This document shows, piece after piece, positions 14,970 through 22,262 of a stretch of 33,398 nucleotides of DNA. This DNA comes from an uncultured Oscillochloris sp. (GTDB lineage Bacteria > Chloroflexota > Chloroflexia > Chloroflexales > Chloroflexaceae). Under the pieces are notes generated by a model, which ran no database searches, had not been told where the DNA came from, and saw nothing but the letters and a program-made list of their open reading frames with translations. The stretch is from assembly GCA_903920315.1 (NCBI GenBank), contig CAIXLU010000568.1, forward strand, positions 1-33,398, written 5' to 3'. Both the position numbers and the translations under genes were made by a program. The first letter of the stretch is position 1. The number at the start of each line of letters is the position of its first letter.

Positions 14970-15894
14970 ACGCATGAGCATATTCAAGCCAGCCGTGGGA
15001 ATTCTCACGCTCGCCATGGACAATGGCGAAGAAGATCGCCTGCACCTCGGCGGTAATCGGGCCGCGCCGACCCTTGCCCACCGTGATGCGATCCACCGAG
15101 CGGATCGGCGAGACCTCGGCGGCGGTGCCGGTGAAGAAGAGTTCATCGGCCACGTAAAGCATCTCGCGTGGGACGATCTGCTGGCGCACTTCCACACCCA
15201 TCTCGCCCAGCAAGGTAATCACCGTGTCGCGGGTAATCCCGCTCAGGATGGACGAACTGGCTGGCGGCGTGTAGACCACGCCGTCGCGAACGAGGAAGAG
15301 GTTCTCGCCGCTGCCTTCGCTGACATGACCATTGCTGTCGAGGGCGATACCCTCAGAGTAGCCGTTGGCCAACGCCTCCATCTTGATCAGTTGCGAGTTC
15401 ATGTAGTTGCCGCCAGCCTTTGACATCGCTGGCAGGGTGTTGGGCGAAAAGCGGTTCCACGACGAGACGCAGACATCCACGCCGTTCTCCATGGCGTCGG
15501 CACCCAGATACTTACCCCACTCAATTGTGGCAATTGCCACCTCAACCGGGTTGCCGTGCGGGTTCACGCCGATCTCACCGTAGCCCCGGTAGACCACCGG
15601 GCGGATGTAGCCAGCCCGCAGCTTGTTCGCCTGCACCGTCTCCTTGACGGCCGCCACCATCTGATCAAGCGAGTAGGGAATCTCGGTGCGGTAAATCTTC
15701 GCCGAGTCCACCAGCCGACGCATGTGCGGCGTCAGCCGGAAGATCGCCGTGCCCTTGGGTGTCTCGTAGCAGCGGATACCCTCAAAGAAACTTGTGCCGT
15801 AGTGAACCACATGCGAGAGCACATGGATCGTCGCTTTGTCCCACGCAACCAGTTCGCCATTAAACCAGATATAGTCCATTTTCGCGATTGGCAT
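14968..15894 (-). CDS. ilvE: branched-chain amino acid aminotransferase
   Basis: The 308-residue class IV (fold type IV) PLP enzyme carries out the last step of valine, leucine and isoleucine synthesis with glutamate as amino donor. It starts near [28 protein letters not shown] contains the substrate-gate region, [15 protein letters not shown] the PLP phosphate region, [13 protein letters not shown] the PLP lysine (Lys159), and [14 protein letters not shown] the family signature. [18 protein letters not shown] closes the active site. Length and motifs agree with IlvE rather than D-amino acid or aminodeoxychorismate relatives. The first ATG has AAGG at 8 bp. It appears monocistronic. Confidence 0.95.
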   Translation of the reverse strand: MPIAKMDYIWFNGELVAWDKATIHVLSHVVHYGTSFFEGIRCYETPKGTAIFRLTPHMRRLVDSAKIYRTEIPYSLDQMVAAVKETVQANKLRAGYIRPVVYRGYGEIGVNPHGNPVEVAIATIEWGKYLGADAMENGVDVCVSSWNRFSPNTLPAMSKAGGNYMNSQLIKMEALANGYSEGIALDSNGHVSEGSGENLFLVRDGVVYTPPASSSILSGITRDTVITLLGEMGVEVRQQIVPREMLYVADELFFTGTAAEVSPIRSVDRITVGKGRRGPITAEVQAIFFAIVHGERENSHGWLEYAHA

Positions 15895-16006
15895 CGAGCA
15901 ACCTTACTTTCCTGGGGCTGTGCCCCACATTCTAGGCACTATTTCACTATCCGATTGAGTACTCTTAGACAAGGTTCAAATCAGCTTTACAGTGTGCGGC
16001 GTTCGT

Positions 16007-16073
16007 AGTTCGTAGTGCGGGCTTCCAGCCCGCTAGATGCGCGTCGGCAGGCTGGAAGCCTGCACTACGAACT
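16007..16073. repeat. 67 bp dispersed palindromic repeat with two nested hairpins
   Basis: The outer arms AGTTCGTAGTGCGGGCTTCC AGCCCGC and GCAGGCTGGAAGCCTGCACT ACGAACT are inverted copies with two mismatches. Each arm also folds on itself (GCGGGCT/AGCCCGC and GCAGGCT/AGCCTGC). It lies between ilvE and rdgB, where there is no gene. The CTTCCAGCC core is a dispersed motif I associate with several environmental bacterial phyla. Confidence 0.85.
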
Positions 16074-16106
16074 GTCATGCTGACATCTGGTACCTGAAAC
16101 CTTGTC

Positions 16107-16694
16107 TCACATCATCCCTGCCAGGATCTCCCGTACCGCCCGCGCCGCCTCGGCACGATGGCTGATCTGGTTCTTCGTCTCAGCCGGTAATTCAGCCATG
16201 GTCTGATCGTAATCCAGCAAATAAAACAGCGGGTCGTAGCCGAATCCACCGGAGCCGCGTGGAGCCAGTTCGATCACACCGGGCAAGGTTCCTTGGACGA
16301 ACTGAGTGGGTTGGCCGGGGCGGGCCAGGGCAATCACGCAGACAAAGCGGGCCAGACGCTGGTGCCAGGGTACATCCTGCATCTGATCGAGCAGATACTG
16401 AAGCTGGGCCTCGCCCTTCACCCCACCGTAGCGCGCCGAGTAGATACCGGGGGCACCGCCGAGTGCCGCCACCTCCAGCCCGCTATCGTCGGCCAAGGTG
16501 GGCAGACCGCTGAGGGCCAGGTAGCCCTCGGCCTTCAGGCGAGCGTTCTCCTCAAAGGTTGTCCCTGTCTCCTCCACATCCTCGCGGATGCCGAGGTCGT
16601 CAAGGGTGCGCAGGGTCAGGCCAAGGCCATCGAAGATCGCGGCGAACTCACGCAGCTTGCCAGGGTTATGGGTAGCGATCAGTAGCTCATGCAT
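16107..16694 (-). CDS. rdgB: RdgB/HAM1 non-canonical purine NTP pyrophosphatase
   Basis: The 195-residue enzyme hydrolyses dITP, ITP and XTP to the monophosphate and pyrophosphate, keeping damaged purines out of DNA and RNA. The family motifs are complete. ATHNPGKLREF lies at residues 7-17, TTFEENARLKA in the metal and triphosphate region, and LADDSGLEVAALGGAPGIYS then ARYGG in the middle. GFGYDPLFY and the late base-recognition SHRAEA follow near residue 180. Length is typical. It is divergent from the UbiA gene, with a GC-rich gap between. The stop codon is followed by a short CTGAAAC-type repeat trace. Confidence 0.95.
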   Translation of the reverse strand: MHELLIATHNPGKLREFAAIFDGLGLTLRTLDDLGIREDVEETGTTFEENARLKAEGYLALSGLPTLADDSGLEVAALGGAPGIYSARYGGVKGEAQLQYLLDQMQDVPWHQRLARFVCVIALARPGQPTQFVQGTLPGVIELAPRGSGGFGYDPLFYLLDYDQTMAELPAETKNQISHRAEAARAVREILAGMM

Positions 16695-16794
16695 AGTGCT
16701 AGAATCTACGCCCGACAGGCCGCTCTGTCAAGGGGCAATTATGCTCATTTCTGATGCGGCTGCAAATGATCACAACCCACCACCGAGAGTCGTA

Positions 16795-16823
16795 TTGACG
16801 CCCCTAGATGGCTCGGGTACAAT
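16795..16823 (+). promoter_or_regulatory. promoter of the UbiA / isopentenyl phosphate kinase operon
   Basis: TTGACG, exactly 17 bp, TACAAT; the start is expected near 16830. Its position downstream of the ATG at 16808 shows that this upstream ATG is not the translation start. Confidence 0.75.
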
Positions 16824-16858
16824 CCAACGGCTTTGCACTGTTCACTCAGCAGGAGATC

Positions 16859-17821
16859 ATGAACAATCTCTCAACAGATCGCCCCGTCGGCGCAACAAGC
16901 GTTGCGCTGCAACCGCATATGTTTGCTCTGCTCCTACGGGCCATGCGCCCGCGTCAGTGGGTGAAGAATATCTTTGTCTTCGCTGCCCTGGTCTTCTCTG
17001 AGCAGCGGCTATGGCTGTTTTGGCAGAACCCCTGGCCCACGCTGAGGGTGGTTGCAGCTTTCGGTGCCTTCTGCATGGCCGCTAGCGCGATCTACCTTGT
17101 TAACGACCTCGTTGATATTGAGAAAGATCGCGCCCACCCGAAGAAGCGCAACCGGCCCTTTGCATCCGGCCAACTCAGCCCGATCGTCGGGATCGTCGCT
17201 GCCAGCATCCTGATCATCGCGGTAATCCCCATCGCCGTGATGATTGATCCGCGCATGCACTTTCTCGGCATACTCCTCACCTATATCGCTGTCCAGGGTT
17301 TCCTCTACACCTACTGGCTCAAAAACGTCGTCCTGCTCGACATCCTCGTCCTGGCGACGGGCTTTGTGTTGCGGGCAATCGGCGGCGGGGTGGTGATCCA
17401 CGTGCTGATTACGCCCTGGCTGCTGCTCTGTATGCTGCTCCTGGCGCTCTTCCTGGGCATTGGCAAGCGCCGCCACGAACTGGTGCTGCTTGAGGGCGGG
17501 GCCGGCGAACACCGGCGCATCCTTCAGGAGTACTCGCTACCAATGCTCGACCAGATGATGTCAATCGTCACGGCGAGCATTATCATGACCTACAGCATCA
17601 CTGCTTTTCTGGCTCCCGTGGCCCCCCAGAAGCCTTACCCAATGCTGATGGCGACGATCCCCTTTGTGATCTACGCAATTTTTCGCTACCTCTATCTGAT
17701 CTATATTCGGGGTGAGGGCGGCTCTCCCGATGAACTGCTGCTGAAGGATATACCCCTAGCTGGCAGCGTTATGCTCTGGGGGATCGCAGTGCTCACAGTG
17801 CTGCTCCTCTTTCCTAAGTAG
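16859..17821 (+). CDS. UbiA-family prenyltransferase, resembling decaprenyl-phosphate phosphoribosyltransferase
   Basis: The 320-residue membrane enzyme has about eight or nine helices. The allylic-diphosphate site is seen in NDLVDIEKD (Asn82-Asp83, Asp86, Asp90), followed by RAHPKKRNRPFASGQL, which with RPRQWVKN near residue 30 is the pattern of the subfamily that moves phosphoribose to a polyprenyl phosphate (DPPR synthase). A second polar loop GKRRHELVLLEGG matches that group too. Other UbiA roles, such as bacteriochlorophyll or quinone prenylation, are less likely but open. I chose ATG 16859 because it has AGGAG just upstream and lies after the promoter. The kinase gene follows at 9 bp, so the two form an operon. 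Confidence 0.8.
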   Translation: MNNLSTDRPVGATSVALQPHMFALLLRAMRPRQWVKNIFVFAALVFSEQRLWLFWQNPWPTLRVVAAFGAFCMAASAIYLVNDLVDIEKDRAHPKKRNRPFASGQLSPIVGIVAASILIIAVIPIAVMIDPRMHFLGILLTYIAVQGFLYTYWLKNVVLLDILVLATGFVLRAIGGGVVIHVLITPWLLLCMLLLALFLGIGKRRHELVLLEGGAGEHRRILQEYSLPMLDQMMSIVTASIIMTYSITAFLAPVAPQKPYPMLMATIPFVIYAIFRYLYLIYIRGEGGSPDELLLKDIPLAGSVMLWGIAVLTVLLLFPK

Positions 17822-17830
17822 GCAGCGCCC

Positions 17831-18655
17831 ATGTACACTTTCATCAAGCTCGGCGGCTCTGTGATCACCGATAAGACCGGGCGCGAGGCCGCCGACCTGC
17901 CCCTGATTACGCGGCTAGCTGAAGAGATCGCCCAGGCCCGCGCCGCCAATCCTCATCTACGTCTGCTGATCGGCCACGGCAGCGGTTCCTTCGGCCACCA
18001 TTACGCCGCCATGTATGGCGTCCATCGTGGTCTGGCTCCCGATGCCGACTGGATGGGATTTGCCCTCACCGCCGGGGCCGCCCTGCGCCTCAACCGAATT
18101 GTGGTGGATGCTCTGCTCGTCGCAGGGGTGCCCGCCGTCGAGATCCAACCCTCCGCCGCCATGCGCTGTAGCGGTGGCCAGATTGTCGCCTGGGATACCG
18201 CATCGGTCGCCGCCGCCCTCGCTCACGGACTCATTCCGGTGATCCACGGCGATGTGGCCTTCGATAGCCAGCAGGGTAGCGCGATCATCTCTACCGAGCA
18301 ACTCCTGGCCCACCTCGCTCTCGCCACCGACTTACATCCGACACGAATCATCCTCGTCGGCGAAGATGCTATCTATACCGCCGATCCGCGAACAGATCCG
18401 TATGCCGAGCGCATCCCGCTGATCACATTCGCCAACCTCGATGCGGTACTTCACGCCACAGGTGGCTCGCACGCGGTGGATGTGACCGGCGGAATGCGCA
18501 GCAAGCTCGATCTGATGTGGCGACTGGTTTCTGCCATCCCCGGCCTAGAAGTGCGACTGATCGGCCCGCATCCTGGCCTGCTAACCGACGTCCTTGGCGC
18601 GGGGTTGCGTGACGCTGGGACGATCATTCGCACCGATGCGAATCCCGGCGTGTGA
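17831..18655 (+). CDS. isopentenyl phosphate kinase
   Basis: The 274-residue amino acid kinase superfamily member phosphorylates isopentenyl phosphate to isopentenyl diphosphate. It starts MYTFIKLGGSVITDK (Lys near residue 7, Gly-Gly-Ser loop). GHGSGSFGH (residues 48-56) carries the His that in characterised enzymes contacts the substrate phosphate. VIHGDVAFD and VDVTGGMRSKLDL complete the nucleotide site. It has no extra regulatory domain. Biochemical work on Roseiflexus established an alternative mevalonate branch using such a kinase in Chloroflexi. The pairing with a prenyltransferase supports an isoprenoid role. Translation may be coupled to the upstream gene; only a poor TAGGCA site is seen. 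Confidence 0.9.
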   Translation: MYTFIKLGGSVITDKTGREAADLPLITRLAEEIAQARAANPHLRLLIGHGSGSFGHHYAAMYGVHRGLAPDADWMGFALTAGAALRLNRIVVDALLVAGVPAVEIQPSAAMRCSGGQIVAWDTASVAAALAHGLIPVIHGDVAFDSQQGSAIISTEQLLAHLALATDLHPTRIILVGEDAIYTADPRTDPYAERIPLITFANLDAVLHATGGSHAVDVTGGMRSKLDLMWRLVSAIPGLEVRLIGPHPGLLTDVLGAGLRDAGTIIRTDANPGV

Positions 18656-18681
18656 TCTATCACGCTGAGCGAAGCGAGAGT

Positions 18682-18734
18682 CTTTGCGCCTTTGCGTCAA
18701 ACGTATGATGATGATGTGACGCAAAGACGCAAAG
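18682..18734. repeat. inverted CGCAAAG repeat
   Basis: The 18 bp arms CTTTGCGCCTTTGCGTCA (18682-18699) and TGACGCAAAGACGCAAAG (18717-18734) differ at one position and enclose 17 bp. They are preceded at 18661 by CACGCTGAGCGAAGCGAGAG, a fragment related to the repeats at 2654-2842. The structure sits just after the isopentenyl phosphate kinase stop and may end that transcript. Confidence 0.8.
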
Positions 18735-18823
18735 AAAACGAAGACAGCGTGACTTCTGCGGTAGGACAAGGTTCGCAGATACTTTACAGTTCAGGCCGGA
18801 ATGTGGCATCGTGATGCGCTCGA

Positions 18824-18855
18824 CCTGAAACCTGAAACCTCACACCTGAAACCTT
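18824..18855. repeat. CCTGAAA heptamer array
   Basis: CCTGAAA, CCTGAAA, CCTCACA, CCTGAAA, CCTTA at exact 7 bp spacing, ending 14 bp before the stop codon of the large membrane protein gene. Same family as 4273-4303 and 5457-5477. Confidence 0.85.
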
Positions 18856-18868
18856 ATCTAGTGCGTAA

Positions 18869-20923
18869 TTACGGCAGCAGCCGGATCGACTCCACTGTTA
18901 CCCCTCCGCCATCCCCTGCCCCCACCGGGTCAAGGCGCAGCCCGCTGACCCGACTGCCCCAGCCCGATACACCGCGCAGATCCAGGCGGTAGGTGTGCAT
19001 TGCTGGGCCGGGCTGGAGTGTAACGCGCAGCGAGCGATCTTCGCTGGCCTGTCCATCCGCATCGAGAAAGAAGATTTGGGCATCGCGGGCTGTCGTGGAC
19101 GCCGCTATTCGCAGTTCGATTGCACTGTAGCGCGAAACATCAATCGTGAGGGGTGGGCTGCGCAGCGACGGGTCGGCCCCTGGGGTCAGCACCCATCCGG
19201 CGGCGCTCTTGTCCGTCGGGCCGATATTCTCTCCCCGCCAGCCCCACGCGCCGCGCCGAAAGTCCCAGCCAACACCGTCGGCCAGTTCCTGGGACGGGGC
19301 GATGCGGCGATAGTCGGGAAGTCCCGGCCCAAGGCGCGCCACCTGAAACATCGGAGAAAGCGGCGCATAGCAGTCCGCCACCTGGTCAGGTGTCAGCCGG
19401 AAGCGCTCCATCATTGACGGTGGCTCGCCAACGGGCGCAGGGTTGGGCCGCAGCGCGTCGCCCACGGCAACAACCGCGTAGCCACTAGACAGAGCCAATT
19501 CCACCCGCCCGCGCAGAGTGCCGCATGCCGCAGGCCAATCGCTGCCACTGGCCGTCATCGCCTGAGTCAGCGAAATCACACTCTCACGACCCGCGTAGTA
19601 GGGCAGGTAGAGTTCGAGCAGGCCATCGGGCACCACCAGCAGGTCGCCGGGCGCGCTCTTGGTCGCCAGGGCATTGGTCATCTGCCGCTGCAAGTCGGTT
19701 GATTCATCGCCGCGCTGATGAATCGCGCTTATGTTGATGCCGAACATGGCGAGCCCAAGTACGAACAGAGCAACAACTGACCACCGACCTCCCGCATTCT
19801 GTCCCGACACTGCTAAGAGAATCAGAAGGTAAAAGGGTGGCAGACTCGCAATCCAGAACTCGATATTGCTTGGCTCCCACCAGAGAAAGAACGCCCCGTA
19901 AGTCAGCAGCCAGGCCAGCAGTACCCAGGTCAGGCCACGTGGCGCAGATCGCAGGCCACGTAGATTAACGATCAGAACAACCAACAGCCCAAGTGGTAGA
20001 ATCTCCCAGCCCGGTGGAGTTACTGCCGTACTCAGCCCTACGCCCAATCCGGCAATCTTCGATCCGTCCACCGTCCCGCCCCACCACCCCGTCCGAGCAT
20101 AGCCCTCCATCCACGCCGATAGCTCGGCCCAACTACGGAACCCGCTCACCCCCAAGCCAACCCACAAGTAGGAACCACCAACAATCAGGGCAAGGGGCAG
20201 GAGGTAGGCGGGGAGCAGGATGAAGGATGAAGGATGAAGGATGAAGGATGAAGGATGAAGGATGAAGGATGAAGGATGAAGGATGAAGGATGAAGATCGA
20301 CTCCCTCCTCCTTCATCCCTCCTCCCTCCTGCCAACAACGCCACCGCCACCGGCACGCTCAGCAGCACGTTCGTCTGGTGGAAGAGGACAGCGAAACCCT
20401 GGGCGAGACCAAGGGCTGCAGCCAGGGCGAGGGATGGGCGATGCAGGAGATCACTCAGCAGTGCGAGGGCGAGAATCAGGAAGAGACAGGCAATCGTGTA
20501 GACCTCAACCTCGACGGCGTAGTACCAGAAAGCGTAACTCGATCCAAGCAGGAGCGCCCCAACGACAGACAGATCAACCCGACCTGTGGCCCGTCGCACC
20601 ACCCCGGCGAAGATTGTCACACCAACGGCCCCGGCCAAGGCGTTAGTCGTCTGGATGAGCAGGGCCGCACTGCCGCGCCAGCCAAACAACAAGGCGACAG
20701 CGCGCAGCAAGGCACCCAGGGGGCCATAGGCCAGGTGATGCGGGTGAAACAGCTCGGGCCAGGGTTTGCGATCAATATCAAGGATGTACGAGAGCGCATC
20801 AAAGGTGTGAACCTGGGTGAGGGTGAGTAGGTAAAGACCAAGGCAGCAGGCAACGGGTAACAGGAAACCGACAACAAGCTCCCTATTCCCTATTCCCCGT
20901 TTCCTGTTCTCTGGTGCATTCAC
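18869..20923 (-). CDS. large polytopic membrane protein with a C-terminal carbohydrate-binding-like domain
   Basis: The 684-residue protein has about ten membrane helices in its first ~400 residues and a soluble end. The start resembles GT-C/DUF2723-type proteins: ALSYILDIDRKPWPELFHPH then HLAYGPLG puts acidic and His residues in the first outside loop. A beta-rich module near 545-684 (DVSRYSAIELRIAASTTARD) suggests a galactose-binding-like fold. A lipid-linked sugar transferase role is an inference. Residues near 205-235 (SSFILHP repeated about four times) are encoded by the GGATGAA array, and the first ~30 codons by a degenerate heptamer run. It begins at a GTG overlapping the DUF192 stop by 4 bp (GTGA), so translation is coupled. 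Confidence 0.75.
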   Translation of the reverse strand: MNAPENRKRGIGNRELVVGFLLPVACCLGLYLLTLTQVHTFDALSYILDIDRKPWPELFHPHHLAYGPLGALLRAVALLFGWRGSAALLIQTTNALAGAVGVTIFAGVVRRATGRVDLSVVGALLLGSSYAFWYYAVEVEVYTIACLFLILALALLSDLLHRPSLALAAALGLAQGFAVLFHQTNVLLSVPVAVALLAGGRRDEGGGSRSSSFILHPSSFILHPSSFILHPSSFILLPAYLLPLALIVGGSYLWVGLGVSGFRSWAELSAWMEGYARTGWWGGTVDGSKIAGLGVGLSTAVTPPGWEILPLGLLVVLIVNLRGLRSAPRGLTWVLLAWLLTYGAFFLWWEPSNIEFWIASLPPFYLLILLAVSGQNAGGRWSVVALFVLGLAMFGINISAIHQRGDESTDLQRQMTNALATKSAPGDLLVVPDGLLELYLPYYAGRESVISLTQAMTASGSDWPAACGTLRGRVELALSSGYAVVAVGDALRPNPAPVGEPPSMMERFRLTPDQVADCYAPLSPMFQVARLGPGLPDYRRIAPSQELADGVGWDFRRGAWGWRGENIGPTDKSAAGWVLTPGADPSLRSPPLTIDVSRYSAIELRIAASTTARDAQIFFLDADGQASEDRSLRVTLQPGPAMHTYRLDLRGVSGWGSRVSGLRLDPVGAGDGGGVTVESIRLLP
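20218..20294. repeat. GGATGAA x11 perfect tandem array inside a coding region
   Basis: Eleven perfect 7 bp units (77 bp), followed by partly related CCTCCTCCTTCATCCCTCCT. Read on the minus strand it encodes the heptapeptide SSFILHP in every frame, without stops. Because 7 is not a multiple of 3, gain or loss of one or two units shifts the frame of the membrane protein downstream of the array; three units restore it. Confidence 0.95.
20840..20909. repeat. degenerate heptamer run over the N-terminus of the membrane protein
   Basis: Ten consecutive 7 bp units can be read: AAGGCAG, CAGGCAA, CGGGTAA, CAGGAAA, CCGACAA, CAAGCTC, CCTATTC, CCTATTC, CCCGTTT, CCTGTTC. They encode the first ~28 residues (NRKRGIGNREL and the first membrane helix VVGFLLPVACCLG). 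Confidence 0.7.
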
Positions 20924-21273
20924 GAGCCACCCAGCACCAGCACATCGCCCACCTCTGTCCGGCTTGCAACAATCACGCCAGAGGGCAGTTCAATCACCGC
21001 ACGGGCATGCCACGCCCCGGCATAGGGTTTGCCGGGGGGCATCTCGGCGCGTAGGCCAACCACCCGCCCGGCGCGGTCAATAAAGACCACATCTATCGGG
21101 AAGCGCATGAAAAAGGTGTGGATGCTTGAGCAGGGGTCAATCAGGAGACCGGAGCCAGGGCCAAGCTGATCACGGCCCATAAGCCCACGTCCACGGGCGA
21201 AGAAACTGCGGGCCTGCTCGCACTGCTCAGCGAGTACGGTACCGCGAGTGGTATTGGCAACGCGCAGGTTCAT
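20920..21273 (-). CDS. DUF192-family protein
   Basis: The 117-residue protein matches DUF192 proteins. ARGRGLMGRDQL near residue 30 is the family's GLM signature, GSGLLIDPCSSIHTFFMRFP follows with conserved CxxIHTxFM, then IDVVFID, VVGLRAEMPPGKPY and VIELPSG. The function of the family is not settled; members are often secreted or linked to surface systems, but no signal peptide is visible here. The ATG at 21273 is preferred to a TTG three codons upstream. A strong hairpin (21283-21312) sits directly before the start. Its stop overlaps the start of the membrane protein gene, so the two form an operon just downstream of tadC. Confidence 0.85.
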   Translation of the reverse strand: MNLRVANTTRGTVLAEQCEQARSFFARGRGLMGRDQLGPGSGLLIDPCSSIHTFFMRFPIDVVFIDRAGRVVGLRAEMPPGKPYAGAWHARAVIELPSGVIVASRTEVGDVLVLGGS

Positions 21274-21282
21274 CACACACAA

Positions 21283-21312
21283 CGCCCCCGACCAACCTAG
21301 TGGCCGGGGGCG
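21283..21312 (-). terminator. hairpin between tadC and the DUF192 gene
   Basis: 12 bp arms CGCCCCCGACCA / TGGCCGGGGGCG with one mismatch and a 6 bp loop. It lies 18 bp after the tadC stop and ends 9 bp before the DUF192 ATG. It probably terminates the Tad transcript, though there is no U tract, and it could hide the DUF192 ribosome-binding site. Confidence 0.6.
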
Positions 21313-21330
21313 CCCACAGAAAGAGAGATC

Positions 21331-22251
21331 CTAGAGCCCGCCGAAGCTCTTCATGATACGCGGTATCGCCGGCCCGAGGATCACGACGAAGAGGGCGGGG
21401 AAGATCAGGAACACCATTGGGAAGAGCATCTTGATTGGTGCCTGCTGGGCCGTCTCCTCCGCGCGCTGCCGACGCCGTACCCGCATCTGATCCGATTGGA
21501 GGCGCAGGATCTTCGACATCGAGACACCGAGTTGGTCGGCCTGAATCACGGCGGCGGTGAAGGTCTGTACATCCTCAACACCGCAACGGATCGACAGATC
21601 TTTCAGCGCCTCGCGACGTGTCCGACCAAGGCGGATGTCCGACAGAACCTTTTTAAACTCACGCGCCAGCTCATCGTCCCATTTCTGGGTCACTCGCTGG
21701 AGGGCGAGGTCAAATGCGAGACCAGCCTCTACACTAATACACAGCAAATCGAGGGCGTCAGGGAGTGCTTTTGTAATCATCTTCTTGCGCCCCCCGATCT
21801 TCCGACCAAGCCACATCACCGGGAGCATATAGCCGAGAACAAAGCCGACGGCGCTGTACAGCAACCCTTGGGAGAGCGGCATGGACTGCATCGTCACCAC
21901 TGTAATGATCACACCGATCACCAGGGCAAGCACCACACGCAGACCAACAAACATCGTTGGCGTGATGCCACCGGGGTTACCAGCCTGCTGTAGATTTGTG
22001 CGTAGACGCTCACCGCTTTGTTTGGCTCCATACTTGCCAAGTACCGCCAGAACCGATCGCATCGCAGGCACAAATACCCGCTGCATCAGCGGCTGCTGAA
22101 GCTCCATTTCTTCCAGCGTCATTTGCCGTTCAGTGAACTGGTTGAGCCGTTTACTGATCTCATCCGGCTTGCGGGTGCGCCTTACGACAAAGACCGTCAG
22201 CACACCCAGCACTACCACCGCCAGTACCAGCACTATCAGAGGAGTGGTCAT
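21331..22251 (-). CDS. tadC: Tad pilus platform protein TadC
   Basis: The 306-residue type II secretion F-domain protein has one N-terminal helix (residues 3-23), a helix pair near 108-150 and a last helix near 275-297. The conserved cytoplasmic F domain lies between (ALPDALDLLCISVEAGLAFD then LALQRV; FTAAVIQADQLGVSMSKILR). TadC pairs with TadB to form the inner-membrane platform on which the CpaF ATPase acts to polymerise Flp pilins. The ALPDALDLL...VEAGL pattern is diagnostic for the family. It starts 11 bp after the tadB stop and is the last gene of the cluster before a hairpin. Confidence 0.92.
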   Translation of the reverse strand: MTTPLIVLVLAVVVLGVLTVFVVRRTRKPDEISKRLNQFTERQMTLEEMELQQPLMQRVFVPAMRSVLAVLGKYGAKQSGERLRTNLQQAGNPGGITPTMFVGLRVVLALVIGVIITVVTMQSMPLSQGLLYSAVGFVLGYMLPVMWLGRKIGGRKKMITKALPDALDLLCISVEAGLAFDLALQRVTQKWDDELAREFKKVLSDIRLGRTRREALKDLSIRCGVEDVQTFTAAVIQADQLGVSMSKILRLQSDQMRVRRRQRAEETAQQAPIKMLFPMVFLIFPALFVVILGPAIPRIMKSFGGL

Positions 22252-22262
22252 TGCAGCACCTC

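Noticed and set aside
20218-20294. Possible CRISPR array
   Set aside because: The units are 7 bp and directly adjacent, with no spacers, and no cas genes are present.
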